From positions 1,397,001-1,461,000 of the forward strand of contig NZ_CP102409.1 of assembly GCF_024628725.1 (NCBI RefSeq): a stretch of DNA of 64,000 nt. The letters run 5' to 3'. The notes under the pieces are model-generated. The model was given only the letters and a program-made list of their open reading frames with translations. It ran no database searches and was not told where the DNA came from. Positions within the stretch are counted from its first letter, which is position 1. Each line of letters begins with the position of its first letter. Both the position numbers and the translations under genes were made by a program. Below, in pieces: positions 31,833 through 46,229 of this stretch. Source of the DNA: Ruegeria sp. YS9 (lineage in GTDB: Bacteria > Pseudomonadota > Alphaproteobacteria > Rhodobacterales > Rhodobacteraceae).

Positions 31833-34193
31833 ATGACTGACAGGCGAGGGGCGGGCACATCCTGCGGGCAGCAAATGCCAACAAACAATATTTTGTGGCA
31901 GGCGCTAGCGGTTCTTTTCCTTTTTGTTGCTGCAAGCTTAATGACTTTTCCGCATGCAGCACAGGCGCAAAACTTTACGATCAATTCCTTTGACGTTGAG
32001 GGCAATCGCCGGATCGAAACCGGTACGATCATCGCCCGAACGGGAATCGAACCTGGCCAGACCGTAACTGCGGGCCAACTCAATGATGCCTATCAGCGTT
32101 TGCTTGACAGTGGTGTATTTGAAACAGTCGAACTGACGCCGCGCGGCTCGACGCTGGTCATCACGGTTCAGGAATATCCGACGATCAACCAGATCAGCAT
32201 CGAGGGCAACGCCCGTGTCAAGGACGACGTTCTGCTGGACGTCATCGAATCTCAGCCGCGCCGCGTCTTTACCCCTCAGGTGGCCGAGTCTGACGCCGAT
32301 ATGATTGCTGAAGTGTACTCAGCCCAAGGCCGTGTTGCCGCGACCGTGATCCCTCGGATTATCCGCCGCAGCGACAACCGGGTTGATCTGGTTTTTGAAG
32401 TGGCCGAAGGCACGACCATCGAGGTGGAACGTGTCAGCTTTGTCGGCAACCGTGCCTTTTCCGACCGACGCTTGCGCCGCGTTCTGGAAACCAAGCAGGC
32501 AACGTTTCTGCGGACGTTCTTCCGGAACGACACGTTCATCGGCGATCGTATCGAGTTCGACAAGCAGGTCATCCGGGACTTCTACCTGTCACGAGGCTAT
32601 GTCGACTTCCGCGTGAACAGCGCCAACGTCGAATTTACCCGTGAACGGGATGCGTTTTTCCTGGTGATGAATGTAACCGAAGGCCAGAAATTCTCGTTCG
32701 GTAAGATCACGACCGTCAGTGAGATTCCGGGCGTGGATCCGGCCCCTTATCAGGACGCGTTGAAGATCAAGCCCGGCGTAACCTATACACCGTCTCTGGT
32801 TGAAAACTCCATTACACGCCAGGAACGTCTGGGTCTGAAACAAGGCGTGGATTTCCTTCGGGTGGAACCACGTGTCACACGCAATGACCGCGATCTGACT
32901 TTGGATATCGAATTTGTCCTGACAAAAGGTCCTCGGATTTTTGTCGAGCGGATCGATATTGAAGGCAACACAACCACCCTGGACCGGGTGATCCGCCGTC
33001 AGTTCGACACCGTCGAAGGAGACCCGTTCAATCCCCGCGAAATCCGTCAGGCCGCCGAGCGCATCAATGCCCTGGGTTTCTTCGCTGTCGCGGAAGTCGA
33101 ACCGCGCGAAGGATCTTCGCCCAGCCAAGTCATTCTGGATGTGGACGTTGAAGAACAACCTACCGGCTCGCTGAGCCTTGGCGGCAGCTACTCGGTTACG
33201 GACGGTTTCGGGATTGCGGTCGGTCTGAACGAATCCAACTTCCTGGGTCGTGGCCAGAACCTCGGTGTGTCGATCTCGACCGCGCAGGACTCGGAACAAT
33301 ACACGCTCAGCTTCACCGAGCCTTACCTGCTGGGCCGCAAGCTGCGCTTTGACATTGGTCTGGGGCTGTCGGCCACCAATTCCGGGTTTGCAAGTTACGA
33401 CACAAGCAGTCTTTTCTTTGCACCACAGCTGACCTATGCGATTGGTGAATTGTCGGCGTTGCGGCTCCGTTATCGCTGGGACCGCAGCGAGATGACGCAG
33501 CAGGACAACGAAGTTAACGGTGCGGTGATTGCTTCTGAAATCGCGCAGGGCAAACGGACGTCCAGCTCTTTGGGACTGTCGTACATTTATGACAGCCGTC
33601 TCGGCGGTCTGGACCCCAATACCGGCTTTCTGTTCGAGATTGGCGTTGATGCCGCCGGACTTGGTGGGGACAACAAATACTTCAAGACCACGGCGCGTGG
33701 TATCGCGCAAACCCGAGTATGGAACGAAGAGGTGGTGCTTCGGGCAACGATGGAGCTGGGCGCTCTGCACTGGCGCGGAAACGATTTCAGCCGCACTGTG
33801 GACCGGTTCGTGCTGGGGCCCAATACCTTCCGGGGTTTCGAACCAGCGGGTATCGGACCGCGTGACCTGTCCAACGGTCAGGATGACGCAATCGGGGGCA
33901 ACTATTACTGGGTTGCCCGGTTCGAAACCGATTTCCCGCTAGGACTGCCCGAGGAATTGGGGCTGCGTGGTGGCCTGTTCTATGATGTCGGCAACCTCTA
34001 CAACATCGACAACGTCAATACGGCAGGTTCAACTATTGTAGGTGCAAACGGATCGATCCGCCACGTGATCGGCATTTCGGTGCTGTGGGAAACTCCGTTC
34101 GGGCCGTTGCAGTTCAACTTTTCGCAGCCTCTCAAGAAAGAATCTTTCGACAAGGAGCAGAACTTTGACTTTACGATCCAGGCCCGGTTCTGA
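31833..34193 (+). CDS. bamA: Outer-membrane protein assembly factor BamA
   Basis: A 786-aa outer-membrane insertase. A signal peptide ends at about HAAQAQ (residues 43-48). Five POTRA domains follow (about 49-440; examples INQISIEGNARVKDDVLLDVI and IFVERIDIEGNTTTLDRVIRRQF, each a POTRA strand pattern). The C-terminal barrel contains the lid-loop motif VLGPNTFRGFEPAGIGPRD (VRGF-type) and ends in an aromatic beta signal FDFTIQARF. Start: ATG 31833, or the ATG at 31875 that would give a more usual signal-peptide length. Confidence 0.95.
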   Translation: MTDRRGAGTSCGQQMPTNNILWQALAVLFLFVAASLMTFPHAAQAQNFTINSFDVEGNRRIETGTIIARTGIEPGQTVTAGQLNDAYQRLLDSGVFETVELTPRGSTLVITVQEYPTINQISIEGNARVKDDVLLDVIESQPRRVFTPQVAESDADMIAEVYSAQGRVAATVIPRIIRRSDNRVDLVFEVAEGTTIEVERVSFVGNRAFSDRRLRRVLETKQATFLRTFFRNDTFIGDRIEFDKQVIRDFYLSRGYVDFRVNSANVEFTRERDAFFLVMNVTEGQKFSFGKITTVSEIPGVDPAPYQDALKIKPGVTYTPSLVENSITRQERLGLKQGVDFLRVEPRVTRNDRDLTLDIEFVLTKGPRIFVERIDIEGNTTTLDRVIRRQFDTVEGDPFNPREIRQAAERINALGFFAVAEVEPREGSSPSQVILDVDVEEQPTGSLSLGGSYSVTDGFGIAVGLNESNFLGRGQNLGVSISTAQDSEQYTLSFTEPYLLGRKLRFDIGLGLSATNSGFASYDTSSLFFAPQLTYAIGELSALRLRYRWDRSEMTQQDNEVNGAVIASEIAQGKRTSSSLGLSYIYDSRLGGLDPNTGFLFEIGVDAAGLGGDNKYFKTTARGIAQTRVWNEEVVLRATMELGALHWRGNDFSRTVDRFVLGPNTFRGFEPAGIGPRDLSNGQDDAIGGNYYWVARFETDFPLGLPEELGLRGGLFYDVGNLYNIDNVNTAGSTIVGANGSIRHVIGISVLWETPFGPLQFNFSQPLKKESFDKEQNFDFTIQARF

Positions 34194-34199
34194 TCCGCG

Positions 34200-34778
34200 A
34201 TGCTGAACAGATTGCTTGGCAGAACACGGGGCCCGCTTTGGGCCCTGTGTGCGTTTTTGACGATGGTCCTGGCGCCTTTGGCAGATGCTCAGCAGCTTGG
34301 TGTGCCTCAAGCCAGTGTGGTCACCCTGTCCAGTGAAGAGCTGTTTGCCAAGTCTGCCTTCGGACAGCGCGTTTTGCGCGAAATCGAAAAGGAAAGCGCG
34401 TTACTGGCCGAAGAAAACCAACGGATTGTCGCGGAATTGAGCCGCGAAGAAAAGGAACTCACCGAGCAGCGCGCCATCATGACGGCCGACGAGTTCCGCC
34501 CCCTGGCCGAGGCGTTTGATCTCAAGGTTCAGTCCCATCGCGAGGGGCAAAGGGCAAAGCTGGACGTTCTGGCCCGTCGCAGCGAAGAAGCCCAGCAGAC
34601 CTTTTCCGAGATCGTGCGCCCCGTACTTGTCGATCTGTTGCGCGAAATTGGGGCCAGCGTGATGATCGAGCGATCCAATGTCGTCGTCAGCACTTCCGAC
34701 ATCACCGAAGCCGCGATCCTCCAAATAAACGCCGCGATTGGTGATGGAAGCGATTTGCAAGAGGGGCAGGGCGAATAG
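34200..34778 (+). CDS. skp: Periplasmic chaperone Skp/OmpH family
   Basis: A 192-aa protein with a signal peptide (residues 1-30, cleavage after ADA). The mature form starts with a beta strand ([25 protein letters not shown]), then long charged helices (about 60-140) forming the Skp tentacles, and a final strand with [16 protein letters not shown]. Skp carries unfolded outer-membrane proteins. It starts six bases after bamA, the usual gene order. Confidence 0.88.
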   Translation: MLNRLLGRTRGPLWALCAFLTMVLAPLADAQQLGVPQASVVTLSSEELFAKSAFGQRVLREIEKESALLAEENQRIVAELSREEKELTEQRAIMTADEFRPLAEAFDLKVQSHREGQRAKLDVLARRSEEAQQTFSEIVRPVLVDLLREIGASVMIERSNVVVSTSDITEAAILQINAAIGDGSDLQEGQGE

Positions 34779-34851
34779 GTTCGCTTGCCCTTGCAGTGCT
34801 GTATTGCTAACCACGCAAAAAAAGAAACATCCAAAACGGGATATCTGCACC

Positions 34852-35325
34852 ATGAGCACAGAAACCAAAAGCGCAGACATTCAGCTGATCCAGAGGATTC
34901 TGCCGCACCGCTATCCGTTTTTGCTTGTCGACAAGGTGGTAGATATTTCGGGCTATCAGTCGGCGCGCGGAATCAAGAATGTCACCATGAATGAACCGCA
35001 TTTTCAGGGGCATTTCCCCGGTACGCCGATCATGCCGGGCGTCACCATTGTCGAGGCAATGGCACAGACCGCCGGTGTGATGCTGGGTGTTGGAATGGAC
35101 GTCATCGACACCGAGCTGTTGATTTACTTTATGAGCATCGACAAGTGCAAATTCCGTCGCAAGGTCGTGCCCGGTGATGTGCTGGAAATGCATGTGGAAA
35201 CCGTGCGCGGGAAAAAAGGCGGCAAGCTGTTCAAGTTCAGCGGCCGTGCCACCGTCGAAGGTGACGTGGCCGCCGAGGCGGAATTCTCGGCCTATGTCGA
35301 CTGGGATATGGAAAAAACAACATGA
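34852..35325 (+). CDS. fabZ: 3-hydroxyacyl-ACP dehydratase FabZ
   Basis: A 157-aa hotdog-fold dehydratase of type II fatty-acid synthesis. [13 protein letters not shown] (about 15-27), the catalytic [26 protein letters not shown] region (His about 55, Glu about 69) and [18 protein letters not shown] are diagnostic. It overlaps lpxA by four bases. lpxD, often between skp and fabZ in other proteobacteria, is absent from this site. Confidence 0.95.
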   Translation: MSTETKSADIQLIQRILPHRYPFLLVDKVVDISGYQSARGIKNVTMNEPHFQGHFPGTPIMPGVTIVEAMAQTAGVMLGVGMDVIDTELLIYFMSIDKCKFRRKVVPGDVLEMHVETVRGKKGGKLFKFSGRATVEGDVAAEAEFSAYVDWDMEKTT

Positions 35326-36107
35326 ACGGAGTCCATCCCAGCGCAATTATCGAAGACGGTGCGCAGATTGGACAGGATTGCATCATCGGTCCCTTCTGCC
35401 ATGTGGGCGCACAGGTGAAACTGGCCGATCGGGTCGAGTTGAAATCGCACGTGGTCGTGACGGGTGACACCTCGATCGGCGAAGATACCGTTGTGTTCAA
35501 TTTCTCGGTGATTGGTGAGATCCCTCAGGATTTGAAGTTCAGTGGCGAAAACACCCGTCTTGAGATTGGCAAACGCAATCGCATTCGCGAGCATGTGACA
35601 ATCAATACCGGAACCCAAGGTGGCGGTGGTGTCACGCGGATCGGTGACGACTGCCTGCTGATGGCGGGGGTTCACGTGGCCCATGATGTTCAGATCGGCA
35701 ACCGTGTGATCATGGTCAACCATGCAGGCGCGGCGGGGCATTGCATCGTCGAAGATGACGTGATCGTCGGCGGCATTTCCGGGCTGCATCAATGGGTGCG
35801 CGTTGGACGCGGGGCCATTATTGGCGCGCTGACCATGGTACCCAAGGATGTTATTCCTTATGGCCTGGTACAGGCGTCGCGAGGTGAGCTGGATGGCTTG
35901 AACCTTGTCGGTCTCAAGCGCAAGGGTGTATCACGCGAAGATATCTCGGCGCTGCGCGCGGCCTTCAAGGAATTGTCCGACGGCGAAGGCACCTTTATGG
36001 ATCGCGCCAGTCGGATCGGTGAAGGCAACGAAAGCGACTATGTGCAGCAGATCGTGGATTTCGTCACCGGCCATAGTGACCGATCATTCCTGACCCCGAG
36101 GAAATAG
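35322..36107 (+). CDS. lpxA: UDP-N-acetylglucosamine acyltransferase LpxA
   Basis: A 261-aa left-handed beta-helix acyltransferase, first enzyme of lipid A synthesis. Hexapeptide repeats run through residues 1-190 ([20 protein letters not shown] and similar). The catalytic His lies in [16 protein letters not shown] (about residue 125). [17 protein letters not shown] begins the helical C-terminal part. It is coupled to fabZ and followed closely by lpxI. Confidence 0.95.
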   Translation: MNGVHPSAIIEDGAQIGQDCIIGPFCHVGAQVKLADRVELKSHVVVTGDTSIGEDTVVFNFSVIGEIPQDLKFSGENTRLEIGKRNRIREHVTINTGTQGGGGVTRIGDDCLLMAGVHVAHDVQIGNRVIMVNHAGAAGHCIVEDDVIVGGISGLHQWVRVGRGAIIGALTMVPKDVIPYGLVQASRGELDGLNLVGLKRKGVSREDISALRAAFKELSDGEGTFMDRASRIGEGNESDYVQQIVDFVTGHSDRSFLTPRK

Positions 36108-36111
36108 GGTC

Positions 36112-36906
36112 ATGCTTGCGTTGATTGCGGGAACTGGGGCGCTGCCGACCGAAGTTGTTGCGCAGTTGGCAGAACGTCCCCTGATCTGCGCGATGGAGGG
36201 GTTTCTGCCGGACACCCTGAGCGCAGATGTCGTGTTTCCTTTGGAACAGTTGGGCAGTTTCATCGCTGACCTGAAGACGCGGGGCGTGACTGAAATCTGC
36301 CTTGCCGGCGCTGTTCGGCGCCCGCCAATCGACCCCTCGCGCATCGACGCCGCGACGCTGCCGTTGGTTCCGATCATCCAAAAAGCCATCCTGTCCGGGG
36401 ATGACGGAGCTTTGCGCGCCGTGATCGGAATTCTCGAGGGGGCCGGTCTACACTTGCGGGCCGCGCATGAGATCGCGCCCGGTTTGTTGCCGCCTGTGGG
36501 ATGTCTGACCGAGGCCCAGCCCTCGGATGCCGATATGGCCGACGCTGACCGCGCCGCCGGGATTCTTCGGGCAATGGGGGCGGCTGATACCGGGCAGGCC
36601 TGTGCCGTGTCCAAAGGGCAGGCGCTGGCTATCGAGGGGGTGTTCGGTACCGCGTGGATGCTGCACTCCCTGACGCAACGCCCCGACGCAGGCGGCGGCA
36701 TTCTGTTCAAAGGTCCCAAACCCGATCAGGATCGGCGCGCCGATTTGCCCGCTATCGGGCCGGAAACCGTCACCGATACGGTTGCGGCAGGTTTGTCCGG
36801 GATCGTATTGGAAAAAGGCGGTGTGCTGGTTCTGGAAAAAGATCGTGTCATCGCTGAATGCAATCGCCTGGGTCTGTTCCTTTATATCCTCGAGCGGGCG
36901 GTCTGA
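36112..36906 (+). CDS. lpxI: UDP-2,3-diacylglucosamine pyrophosphatase LpxI
   Basis: A 264-aa protein of the LpxI (DUF1009) family, which hydrolyses UDP-2,3-diacylglucosamine by attack on the alpha phosphorus, in place of LpxH. LALIAGTGALPTEV at the N-terminus, LAGAVRRP (about 63-70), VGCLTEAQPSDAD, and the C-terminal GIVLEKGGVLVLEKDRVIAECN segment are characteristic. It sits between lpxA and lpxB, consistent with the pathway order, and its stop overlaps lpxB by one base. Confidence 0.92.
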   Translation: MLALIAGTGALPTEVVAQLAERPLICAMEGFLPDTLSADVVFPLEQLGSFIADLKTRGVTEICLAGAVRRPPIDPSRIDAATLPLVPIIQKAILSGDDGALRAVIGILEGAGLHLRAAHEIAPGLLPPVGCLTEAQPSDADMADADRAAGILRAMGAADTGQACAVSKGQALAIEGVFGTAWMLHSLTQRPDAGGGILFKGPKPDQDRRADLPAIGPETVTDTVAAGLSGIVLEKGGVLVLEKDRVIAECNRLGLFLYILERAV

Positions 36907-38072
36907 TGCGTGTCTTTCTGGTCGCCGGTGAACCTTCGGGTGACCGGTTGGGCGGTGCGCTGATGGAGGGGTTGAAAACCCTGGTGCCTGATGTTGAATT
37001 CGACGGGGTCGGTGGCCCGTTGATGCAAGCGCAGGGTCTGCGCAGCCGGTTTCCCATGTCCGAGCTTTCGGTCATGGGGCTTGTTGAAGTTCTGCCGAAG
37101 TTTTTCCACCTGAAACGACGTATTTCCGAGACAGCACAGGCGGTGCTAGACACGAAACCGGATGTATTGATTACGATAGACAGCCCTGATTTCAGCTTGC
37201 GCGTCGCCAAGATCGTCAAAGCCAACAGCAAAATCCGAACCGTGCATTATGTCGCGCCCAGTGTCTGGGCCTGGCGCCCCGGGCGTGCAGACAAGATGGC
37301 AAAGGTCATCGATCATGTGCTGGCGCTTCTTCCTTTTGAACCTCCGTACATGGAGCGGGCAGGGATGGACTGCGACTTTGTCGGTCATCCTGTGGCCAGC
37401 GAGCCGATTGCCACACCAGACGAGATCGCGGCCTTTCGGAACCGCTTCGATCTGGCTGACGCCCCAATCCTGCTGGCTTTGCCCGGGTCACGGCGGGGTG
37501 AGATCGAACGCCTTGCAGAGTCTTTCGGCGGCGCGTTGCGGTTGTTCGTCGATGCCCACCCGAATTACCGCGTGGTGATCCCGACCGTTGGTGCGACAAC
37601 CGATCTGGTAAATGAGGTGGTGCGAAAATGGCCCGGCACCCCCGTGGTGCTGGACCCTCGCAATGCAGGCGCAGAGCAAGCCACAGCCGACAAACGTGCA
37701 GCCTTTGGCGCCGCAGATCTTGCCCTGGCGGCCTCGGGGACGGTTTCGCTGGAACTTGCGGCGCAGAATACGCCGATGGTGATTGCGTACAAACTCAACT
37801 GGCTGACGCAGAAGGTGGCAGAACGGATGGTCAAACTGGACACCGTTACTCTGGTCAATCTGGTCTCGGACACGCGCGCCGTGCCGGAATGCCTGCTGGA
37901 TGATTGTCAGCCTGAAAAGATCGCCGAAGCCTTGCGAAAGGTAGCCGACGCACCCGACGCGCAACAGCACGCCATGAACCTGACAATGGACAGGTTGGGG
38001 CGAGGGGGCGAAGCACCCGGCTTGCGCGCGGCGCGGGCGGTTTTGAACAGAATGCAGCCACGCAATGCTTGA
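36906..38072 (+). CDS. lpxB: Lipid-A-disaccharide synthase LpxB
   Basis: A 388-aa GT19 glycosyltransferase that condenses UDP-diacylglucosamine with lipid X. VFLVAGEPSGDRLGGALM at the N-terminus, MGLVEVLPKFFHLKR, TIDSPDFSLRVAK, HYVAPSVWAWRPGR (about 118-131), ALLPFEPPY and ALPGSRRGEIERL (about 188) are classic. The start codon overlaps the lpxI stop (TGATG). Confidence 0.95.
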   Translation: MRVFLVAGEPSGDRLGGALMEGLKTLVPDVEFDGVGGPLMQAQGLRSRFPMSELSVMGLVEVLPKFFHLKRRISETAQAVLDTKPDVLITIDSPDFSLRVAKIVKANSKIRTVHYVAPSVWAWRPGRADKMAKVIDHVLALLPFEPPYMERAGMDCDFVGHPVASEPIATPDEIAAFRNRFDLADAPILLALPGSRRGEIERLAESFGGALRLFVDAHPNYRVVIPTVGATTDLVNEVVRKWPGTPVVLDPRNAGAEQATADKRAAFGAADLALAASGTVSLELAAQNTPMVIAYKLNWLTQKVAERMVKLDTVTLVNLVSDTRAVPECLLDDCQPEKIAEALRKVADAPDAQQHAMNLTMDRLGRGGEAPGLRAARAVLNRMQPRNA

Positions 38073-38640
38073 TCACGCGCTGTTTGGAGTCTCTGCGGGG
38101 ATCGCGATGATCTCTACCAATCTGGACAATCTTGCTGTCTTGTTGGGCTTGATTCTGGTGATGGAACAGCGCCGTGCGATCGTGGGCTTTGCGGTCGCTC
38201 AGACGATCGTACTTTCCCTGGCCATGACCGTGGCCGTGGGCCTGAACCAGAGCGGCCTTCCGTTTTGGATCGGCTACCTTGGCCTTGTCCCATTGGTGTT
38301 TGGCTTGCGCGGAATCTGGCATCAGTTTCGCGAGGCGGACAACGAAGGTGCTGTGTCAAAAGGGGCCGTTACTTCGGTGGTGACGCTTTTCCTGAGCCTC
38401 TCGATAGACAGTTTTGCGGTAATGACCCCTCTGCTTGCGGATTCGGCGCCGTCCTATCGGGTCGTGGCGTTGATCGGTGCCGCCAGCGCGGCCGCCTTGC
38501 TGGTTGTTGTTGCGGCATGGGGGGCACCCCACGCCAAAAGCCTTGGCCCGCGCGTTGCCCGGCTGGATCGGATTGCGCCATATATCATGGTCTGCGTCGG
38601 GCTCTATATTCTCTTCAACTCTCCCACCGACATGCTGTGA
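38065..38640 (+). CDS. Small membrane transporter-like protein
   Basis: A 191-aa protein with five or six hydrophobic segments. MISTNLDNLAVLLGLIL in the first helix, with adjacent Asn-Asp, and a second SLSIDSFAVMTPLL resemble the repeated acidic motif of CadD/LysE-type cation exporters. I would call it CadD-like with caution. It overlaps lpxB by eight bases and may be co-transcribed with the lipid A genes. Confidence 0.55.
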   Translation: MLDHALFGVSAGIAMISTNLDNLAVLLGLILVMEQRRAIVGFAVAQTIVLSLAMTVAVGLNQSGLPFWIGYLGLVPLVFGLRGIWHQFREADNEGAVSKGAVTSVVTLFLSLSIDSFAVMTPLLADSAPSYRVVALIGAASAAALLVVVAAWGAPHAKSLGPRVARLDRIAPYIMVCVGLYILFNSPTDML

Positions 38641-38673
38641 CCCGGCAAAGAGAGCGCTTCGTCTCGCATATGT

Positions 38674-38706
38674 GACCTGCAAAGGTCTGTTGCAGTGATG
38701 CAGGTC
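38674..38706. repeat. Inverted repeat before the AhpD-like gene
   Basis: GACCTGCA and TGCAGGTC (perfect 8 bp) separated by 17 bases, 36 bases before the ATG at 38742. It may be an operator or hairpin. Confidence 0.3.
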
Positions 38707-38741
38707 CAAGGTATCGTGATTCAGAAAAAGGAGCTTTCGAC

Positions 38742-39287
38742 ATGACCCGCATTCCCCCTTTGTCGGATCAGGACATGACCGCCGACGCGCGCGCATCCCA
38801 CGCAGCATTGGGCGCGTATGGTCCGTTTGACAACTGGGCCCGCGTTGCGGCGTATTGCCCTCCGGTTCTGAACCATGTCACGGGAATGCTGACAACCTTG
38901 CGAGAGCAGGAGAACCTGCCGCGCCGTGCGTTGGAACTGGCCATGGTGACGGTTTCGAAACTGAATGCCTGCGATTATTGCGTCTCGCATCACACACCGC
39001 TGCTGGCCGTGGCGGGGCTGAGCCCCGAAGGTGCGGCGCGTCTGCCAGACGTCGAGGATCATCCGGAACTGGATGCCTGTGACAAGGCGGTTGTCCGCTA
39101 TGCCAAAGCCGTGACGATCCGGTCGGGCCGCATGAAGGATGCCGAAGTGGCGGAGCTGAGGGAATGGTTCACGGATGCTCAGATCGTCGAACTGACCTGG
39201 CGCATCGCCTTGTGCGGTGCGTTCAATCGGTTCAACGATGCATTGCAGATTCAGATCGAACCCGAGGTCAAACCGGTTTCAGCTTAA
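38742..39287 (+). CDS. AhpD-like carboxymuconolactone decarboxylase family protein
   Basis: A 181-aa all-helical protein of the CMD/AhpD family. The redox motif CDYCVSHHT (about residues 79-87) has the CxxC-x3-H layout of peroxidase-type members such as AhpD, which reduce peroxides with thiol or lipoyl partners. [16 protein letters not shown] before it and [10 protein letters not shown] near the end are also typical. AAAGGAG precedes the start. Its stop overlaps the convergent mnmA stop (shared TTAA). Confidence 0.82.
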   Translation: MTRIPPLSDQDMTADARASHAALGAYGPFDNWARVAAYCPPVLNHVTGMLTTLREQENLPRRALELAMVTVSKLNACDYCVSHHTPLLAVAGLSPEGAARLPDVEDHPELDACDKAVVRYAKAVTIRSGRMKDAEVAELREWFTDAQIVELTWRIALCGAFNRFNDALQIQIEPEVKPVSA

Positions 39288-40429
39288 TACCCGCGCCAGA
39301 TCCAGCCGCCGCCGAATACGCGGCTGCCCTCGTTCGCGTAAAACACACAGGCCTGCCCTGGCGAGATACCTTCCTCGGGGGTCAGCAGTTCGACCTCGGC
39401 CGTGGTGTCCGACAGCGGCCGAATGATCGCCTCGCGCGGCGGGCGGGTCGAGCGGACCTTGACGGACAGGTGCCATTCATCGCGTGACGTGAAGGGTTCA
39501 TCGCCCAGCCAGTTGATCTCGCGCACCGGAACGACGCGCGTTGCCAGCATCTCTTTCGGGCCGACAACGACCTGCTTTTTGTCGACGTCCAGTTTGACGA
39601 CGTAAAGCGGCTCGCTGAGGCCGCCGATGCCAAGACCGCGACGCTGCCCGATCGTATAGTGGATTACACCGTTGTGCTGCGCCAGAACGCGGCCATCGGC
39701 GTGAACGATCTCGCCGGGTTCCGCAGCTCCGGGGCGCAGTTTTTCGATGACGCTGGCATAGTTGCCGTCAGGTACGAAGCAGATATCCTGACTGTCGGGC
39801 TTGTCCGCCACGGACAGCCCATACTGCGCCGCCATCTCACGGGTTGCGTCTTTTGACGGCAGGTGGCCCAGCGGGAAACGCAGGAAGTTCAGTTGCTCGG
39901 GTGTGGTCGAGAACAGGAAATAGGACTGATCGCGATTGGCGTCTTCGGCGTTGTGCAGTTCCGGACCGTTGGCGCCCATCTTGCGCTGAATGTAGTGGCC
40001 GGTAGCCATGCAGTCTGCCTCGAGATCCTTGGCGGTTTCCAGAAGATCCTTGAATTTCACGCGCTCGTTGCAGCGGATGCAGGGAACCGGCGTTGCGCCT
40101 GCCAGATAGCTGTCGGCGAACTCGTCGATCACGGCATCCTTGAAGATGTTCTCGTAATCCAGAACGTAATGTGGAAATCCACGCTCTTCCGCCACGCGGC
40201 GCGCATCATGAATATCGATTCCAGCGCAACAGGCACCTTTCTTGGCCAACGCCGCGCCGTGGTCATAAAGCTGCAACGTCACACCGACCACATCATAGCC
40301 CTGATCGGCCAGATAGGCCGCGACAACGGAACTGTCGACGCCTCCCGACATCGCCACAACGACCCGCGTTTCCGAGGGCGGTTTGGCAAAGCCAAGCGAG
40401 TTCAGCGGGGTCTCGGTATCGAGGGCCAT
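39284..40429 (-). CDS. mnmA: tRNA-specific 2-thiouridylase MnmA
   Basis: A 381-aa enzyme that thiolates U34 of Lys, Glu and Gln tRNAs. The PP-loop [20 protein letters not shown] (about 27-46) binds ATP. The catalytic cysteines are in [13 protein letters not shown] (about residue 115-118) and GQACVFY near the C-terminus. GHYIQRKM and NRDQSYFLF (about 145-170) are the tRNA-recognition segments. Sulfur may arrive through a relay that includes TusA, also encoded in the window. Confidence 0.95.
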   Translation of the reverse strand: MALDTETPLNSLGFAKPPSETRVVVAMSGGVDSSVVAAYLADQGYDVVGVTLQLYDHGAALAKKGACCAGIDIHDARRVAEERGFPHYVLDYENIFKDAVIDEFADSYLAGATPVPCIRCNERVKFKDLLETAKDLEADCMATGHYIQRKMGANGPELHNAEDANRDQSYFLFSTTPEQLNFLRFPLGHLPSKDATREMAAQYGLSVADKPDSQDICFVPDGNYASVIEKLRPGAAEPGEIVHADGRVLAQHNGVIHYTIGQRRGLGIGGLSEPLYVVKLDVDKKQVVVGPKEMLATRVVPVREINWLGDEPFTSRDEWHLSVKVRSTRPPREAIIRPLSDTTAEVELLTPEEGISPGQACVFYANEGSRVFGGGWIWRGY

Positions 40430-40557
40430 TGCAGATTCCAGTCCGGGTTAAGAAAGACCGGCAGAATATATGAAAATTCTACACACTCTCAAGGGGCGGT
40501 TTCACGCGACTTTAAGTAGGCTGAGGTCAGCTTTGGTGCAGCAAGAAGGGTAAAGCG

Positions 40558-40851
40558 ATGTATTTGCACAAAGTTGAAGGGCCAAGGTCTGTTGCTCTGC
40601 CGGATGGATCCATTTTGACGCATGCGGATTTACCGCCGGCGAACACAAGGCGATGGGTGGCGTCACGCAAAATTCTTGTCGTGCGCGGCGTGCTTTACGG
40701 GCTGATCAGCCTGTCTGACGCAAAAAAGAAATACGGCCTGAGCGACGAAGAATTCAACGGTTGGGTTTCCTTGGTCGCGGAACACGGCGTCGAGGCGTTG
40801 AAAGCGACGGCGCTAAAAAAGTATCGACAACCTAAAGGAGAGCGTGAATAA
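40558..40851 (+). CDS. sciP: CtrA inhibitor SciP (DUF1153)
   Basis: A 97-aa helix-turn-helix protein of the SciP/DUF1153 family. In Caulobacter SciP binds CtrA and blocks its activation of target promoters. RRWVASRKILVVRGVLYGLIS begins the DNA-binding domain (split here), and SLSDAKKKYGLSDEEFNGWV is its helix-turn-helix (about 51-70). GAAGGGTAAAGCG precedes the ATG. It stands 86 bases upstream of ctrA on the same strand, so regulator and inhibitor could share control. Confidence 0.88.
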   Translation: MYLHKVEGPRSVALPDGSILTHADLPPANTRRWVASRKILVVRGVLYGLISLSDAKKKYGLSDEEFNGWVSLVAEHGVEALKATALKKYRQPKGERE

Positions 40852-40937
40852 ATGATTCAACGGTAACGTCAGATTAACCATTCTTGGTCAGGTTTAATTT
40901 CAATTGGAATTATTGACCCGAATTGGAGCAGTGAAAA

Positions 40938-41654
40938 ATGCGCATACTTCTAGTCGAGGATGATCCGACCACGTCCAAAAGCATCGAATTGATGCTGACG
41001 CATGCGAACCTGAACGTCTATGCGACGGATCTTGGCGAAGAAGGAATCGATCTGGCGAAACTCTATGACTACGACCTGATCTTGCTGGATCTGAACCTGC
41101 CGGACATGAACGGGCATGAGGTTCTGCGCCAGTTGCGGATCGCAAGGGTGGAAACGCCGATTCTGATTCTGTCCGGCGCTGATGATACTGAAAGCAAGAT
41201 CAAAGGCTTTGGATTTGGTGCGGATGATTATCTGACCAAGCCCTTCCATCGCGAAGAATTGGTGGCGCGCATCCATGCCATTATCCGCCGTTCCAAAGGG
41301 CATTCGCAGTCGATTATTCATACAGGGCGTATTGCGGTGAACCTTGATGCAAAAACCGTGGAAGTGGATGGCAAGACCGTTCATTTGACCGGCAAGGAAT
41401 ACCAGATGCTCGAGCTGCTCAGCCTGCGCAAGGGGACGACTCTGACCAAGGAAATGTTTCTGAATCACCTCTATGGCGGCATGGATGAACCCGAGCTGAA
41501 AATTATCGATGTGTTCATCTGCAAACTGCGCAAAAAGCTCAGCAATGCGACCGGCGGTGAGAACTATATCGAAACCGTCTGGGGCCGTGGCTATGTGCTG
41601 CGAGATCCGCAAAGCAACACGCTGGACGAAACACGGATGGCAGTCGGTCTCTGA
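40938..41654 (+). CDS. ctrA: Cell-cycle response regulator CtrA
   Basis: A 238-aa OmpR-type regulator. The receiver has acidic residues at 7-9 (VEDDPT), phospho-accepting Asp51 in [11 protein letters not shown] and Lys in [10 protein letters not shown] (about 102). The DNA-binding domain (about 130-225) ends [13 protein letters not shown]. In Rhodobacterales CtrA is usually non-essential and governs motility and gene transfer agents rather than replication. The upstream gap holds TTAA half-sites at 40874 and 40900 and one GATTC (40854-40858), a possible CcrM site. Confidence 0.95.
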   Translation: MRILLVEDDPTTSKSIELMLTHANLNVYATDLGEEGIDLAKLYDYDLILLDLNLPDMNGHEVLRQLRIARVETPILILSGADDTESKIKGFGFGADDYLTKPFHREELVARIHAIIRRSKGHSQSIIHTGRIAVNLDAKTVEVDGKTVHLTGKEYQMLELLSLRKGTTLTKEMFLNHLYGGMDEPELKIIDVFICKLRKKLSNATGGENYIETVWGRGYVLRDPQSNTLDETRMAVGL

Positions 41655-41666
41655 TTTGAAACACCA

Positions 41667-41692
41667 GTGCCGCCGGTGGTCCAGGGCGGCAC
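41667..41692 (+). terminator. Hairpin after ctrA
   Basis: Perfect 8-bp stem GTGCCGCC/GGCGGCAC, 13 bases after the ctrA stop, without a T-tract. Confidence 0.4.
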
Positions 41693-41716
41693 ATTGCACT
41701 CACGGCTCAGCACGTC

Positions 41717-46117
<4,401 letters not shown>

Positions 46118-46144
46118 GCAGGAAGTTCCAAAAAGATCACAAAT

Positions 46145-46159
46145 GTTCTCAAAAAGTTC
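46145..46159 (+). promoter_or_regulatory. LexA (SOS) box
   Basis: GTTCTCAAAAAGTTC is an exact GTTC-N7-GTTC, the LexA site established for Rhodobacter, Paracoccus and Caulobacter. It lies 28 bases after recG and 71 bases before the start of the small membrane protein at 46230. Confidence 0.75.
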
Positions 46160-46229
46160 TTTACCGACTCGGGTAAATATGAGAACAAAAGGTCAACAAA
46201 GGATTAAAACTCTGACCGGAGGTGACCCT

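Noticed and set aside
40870..40905. Full CtrA binding box before ctrA
   Set aside because: The two TTAA half-sites are 16 bases apart rather than seven, so the consensus is not met.
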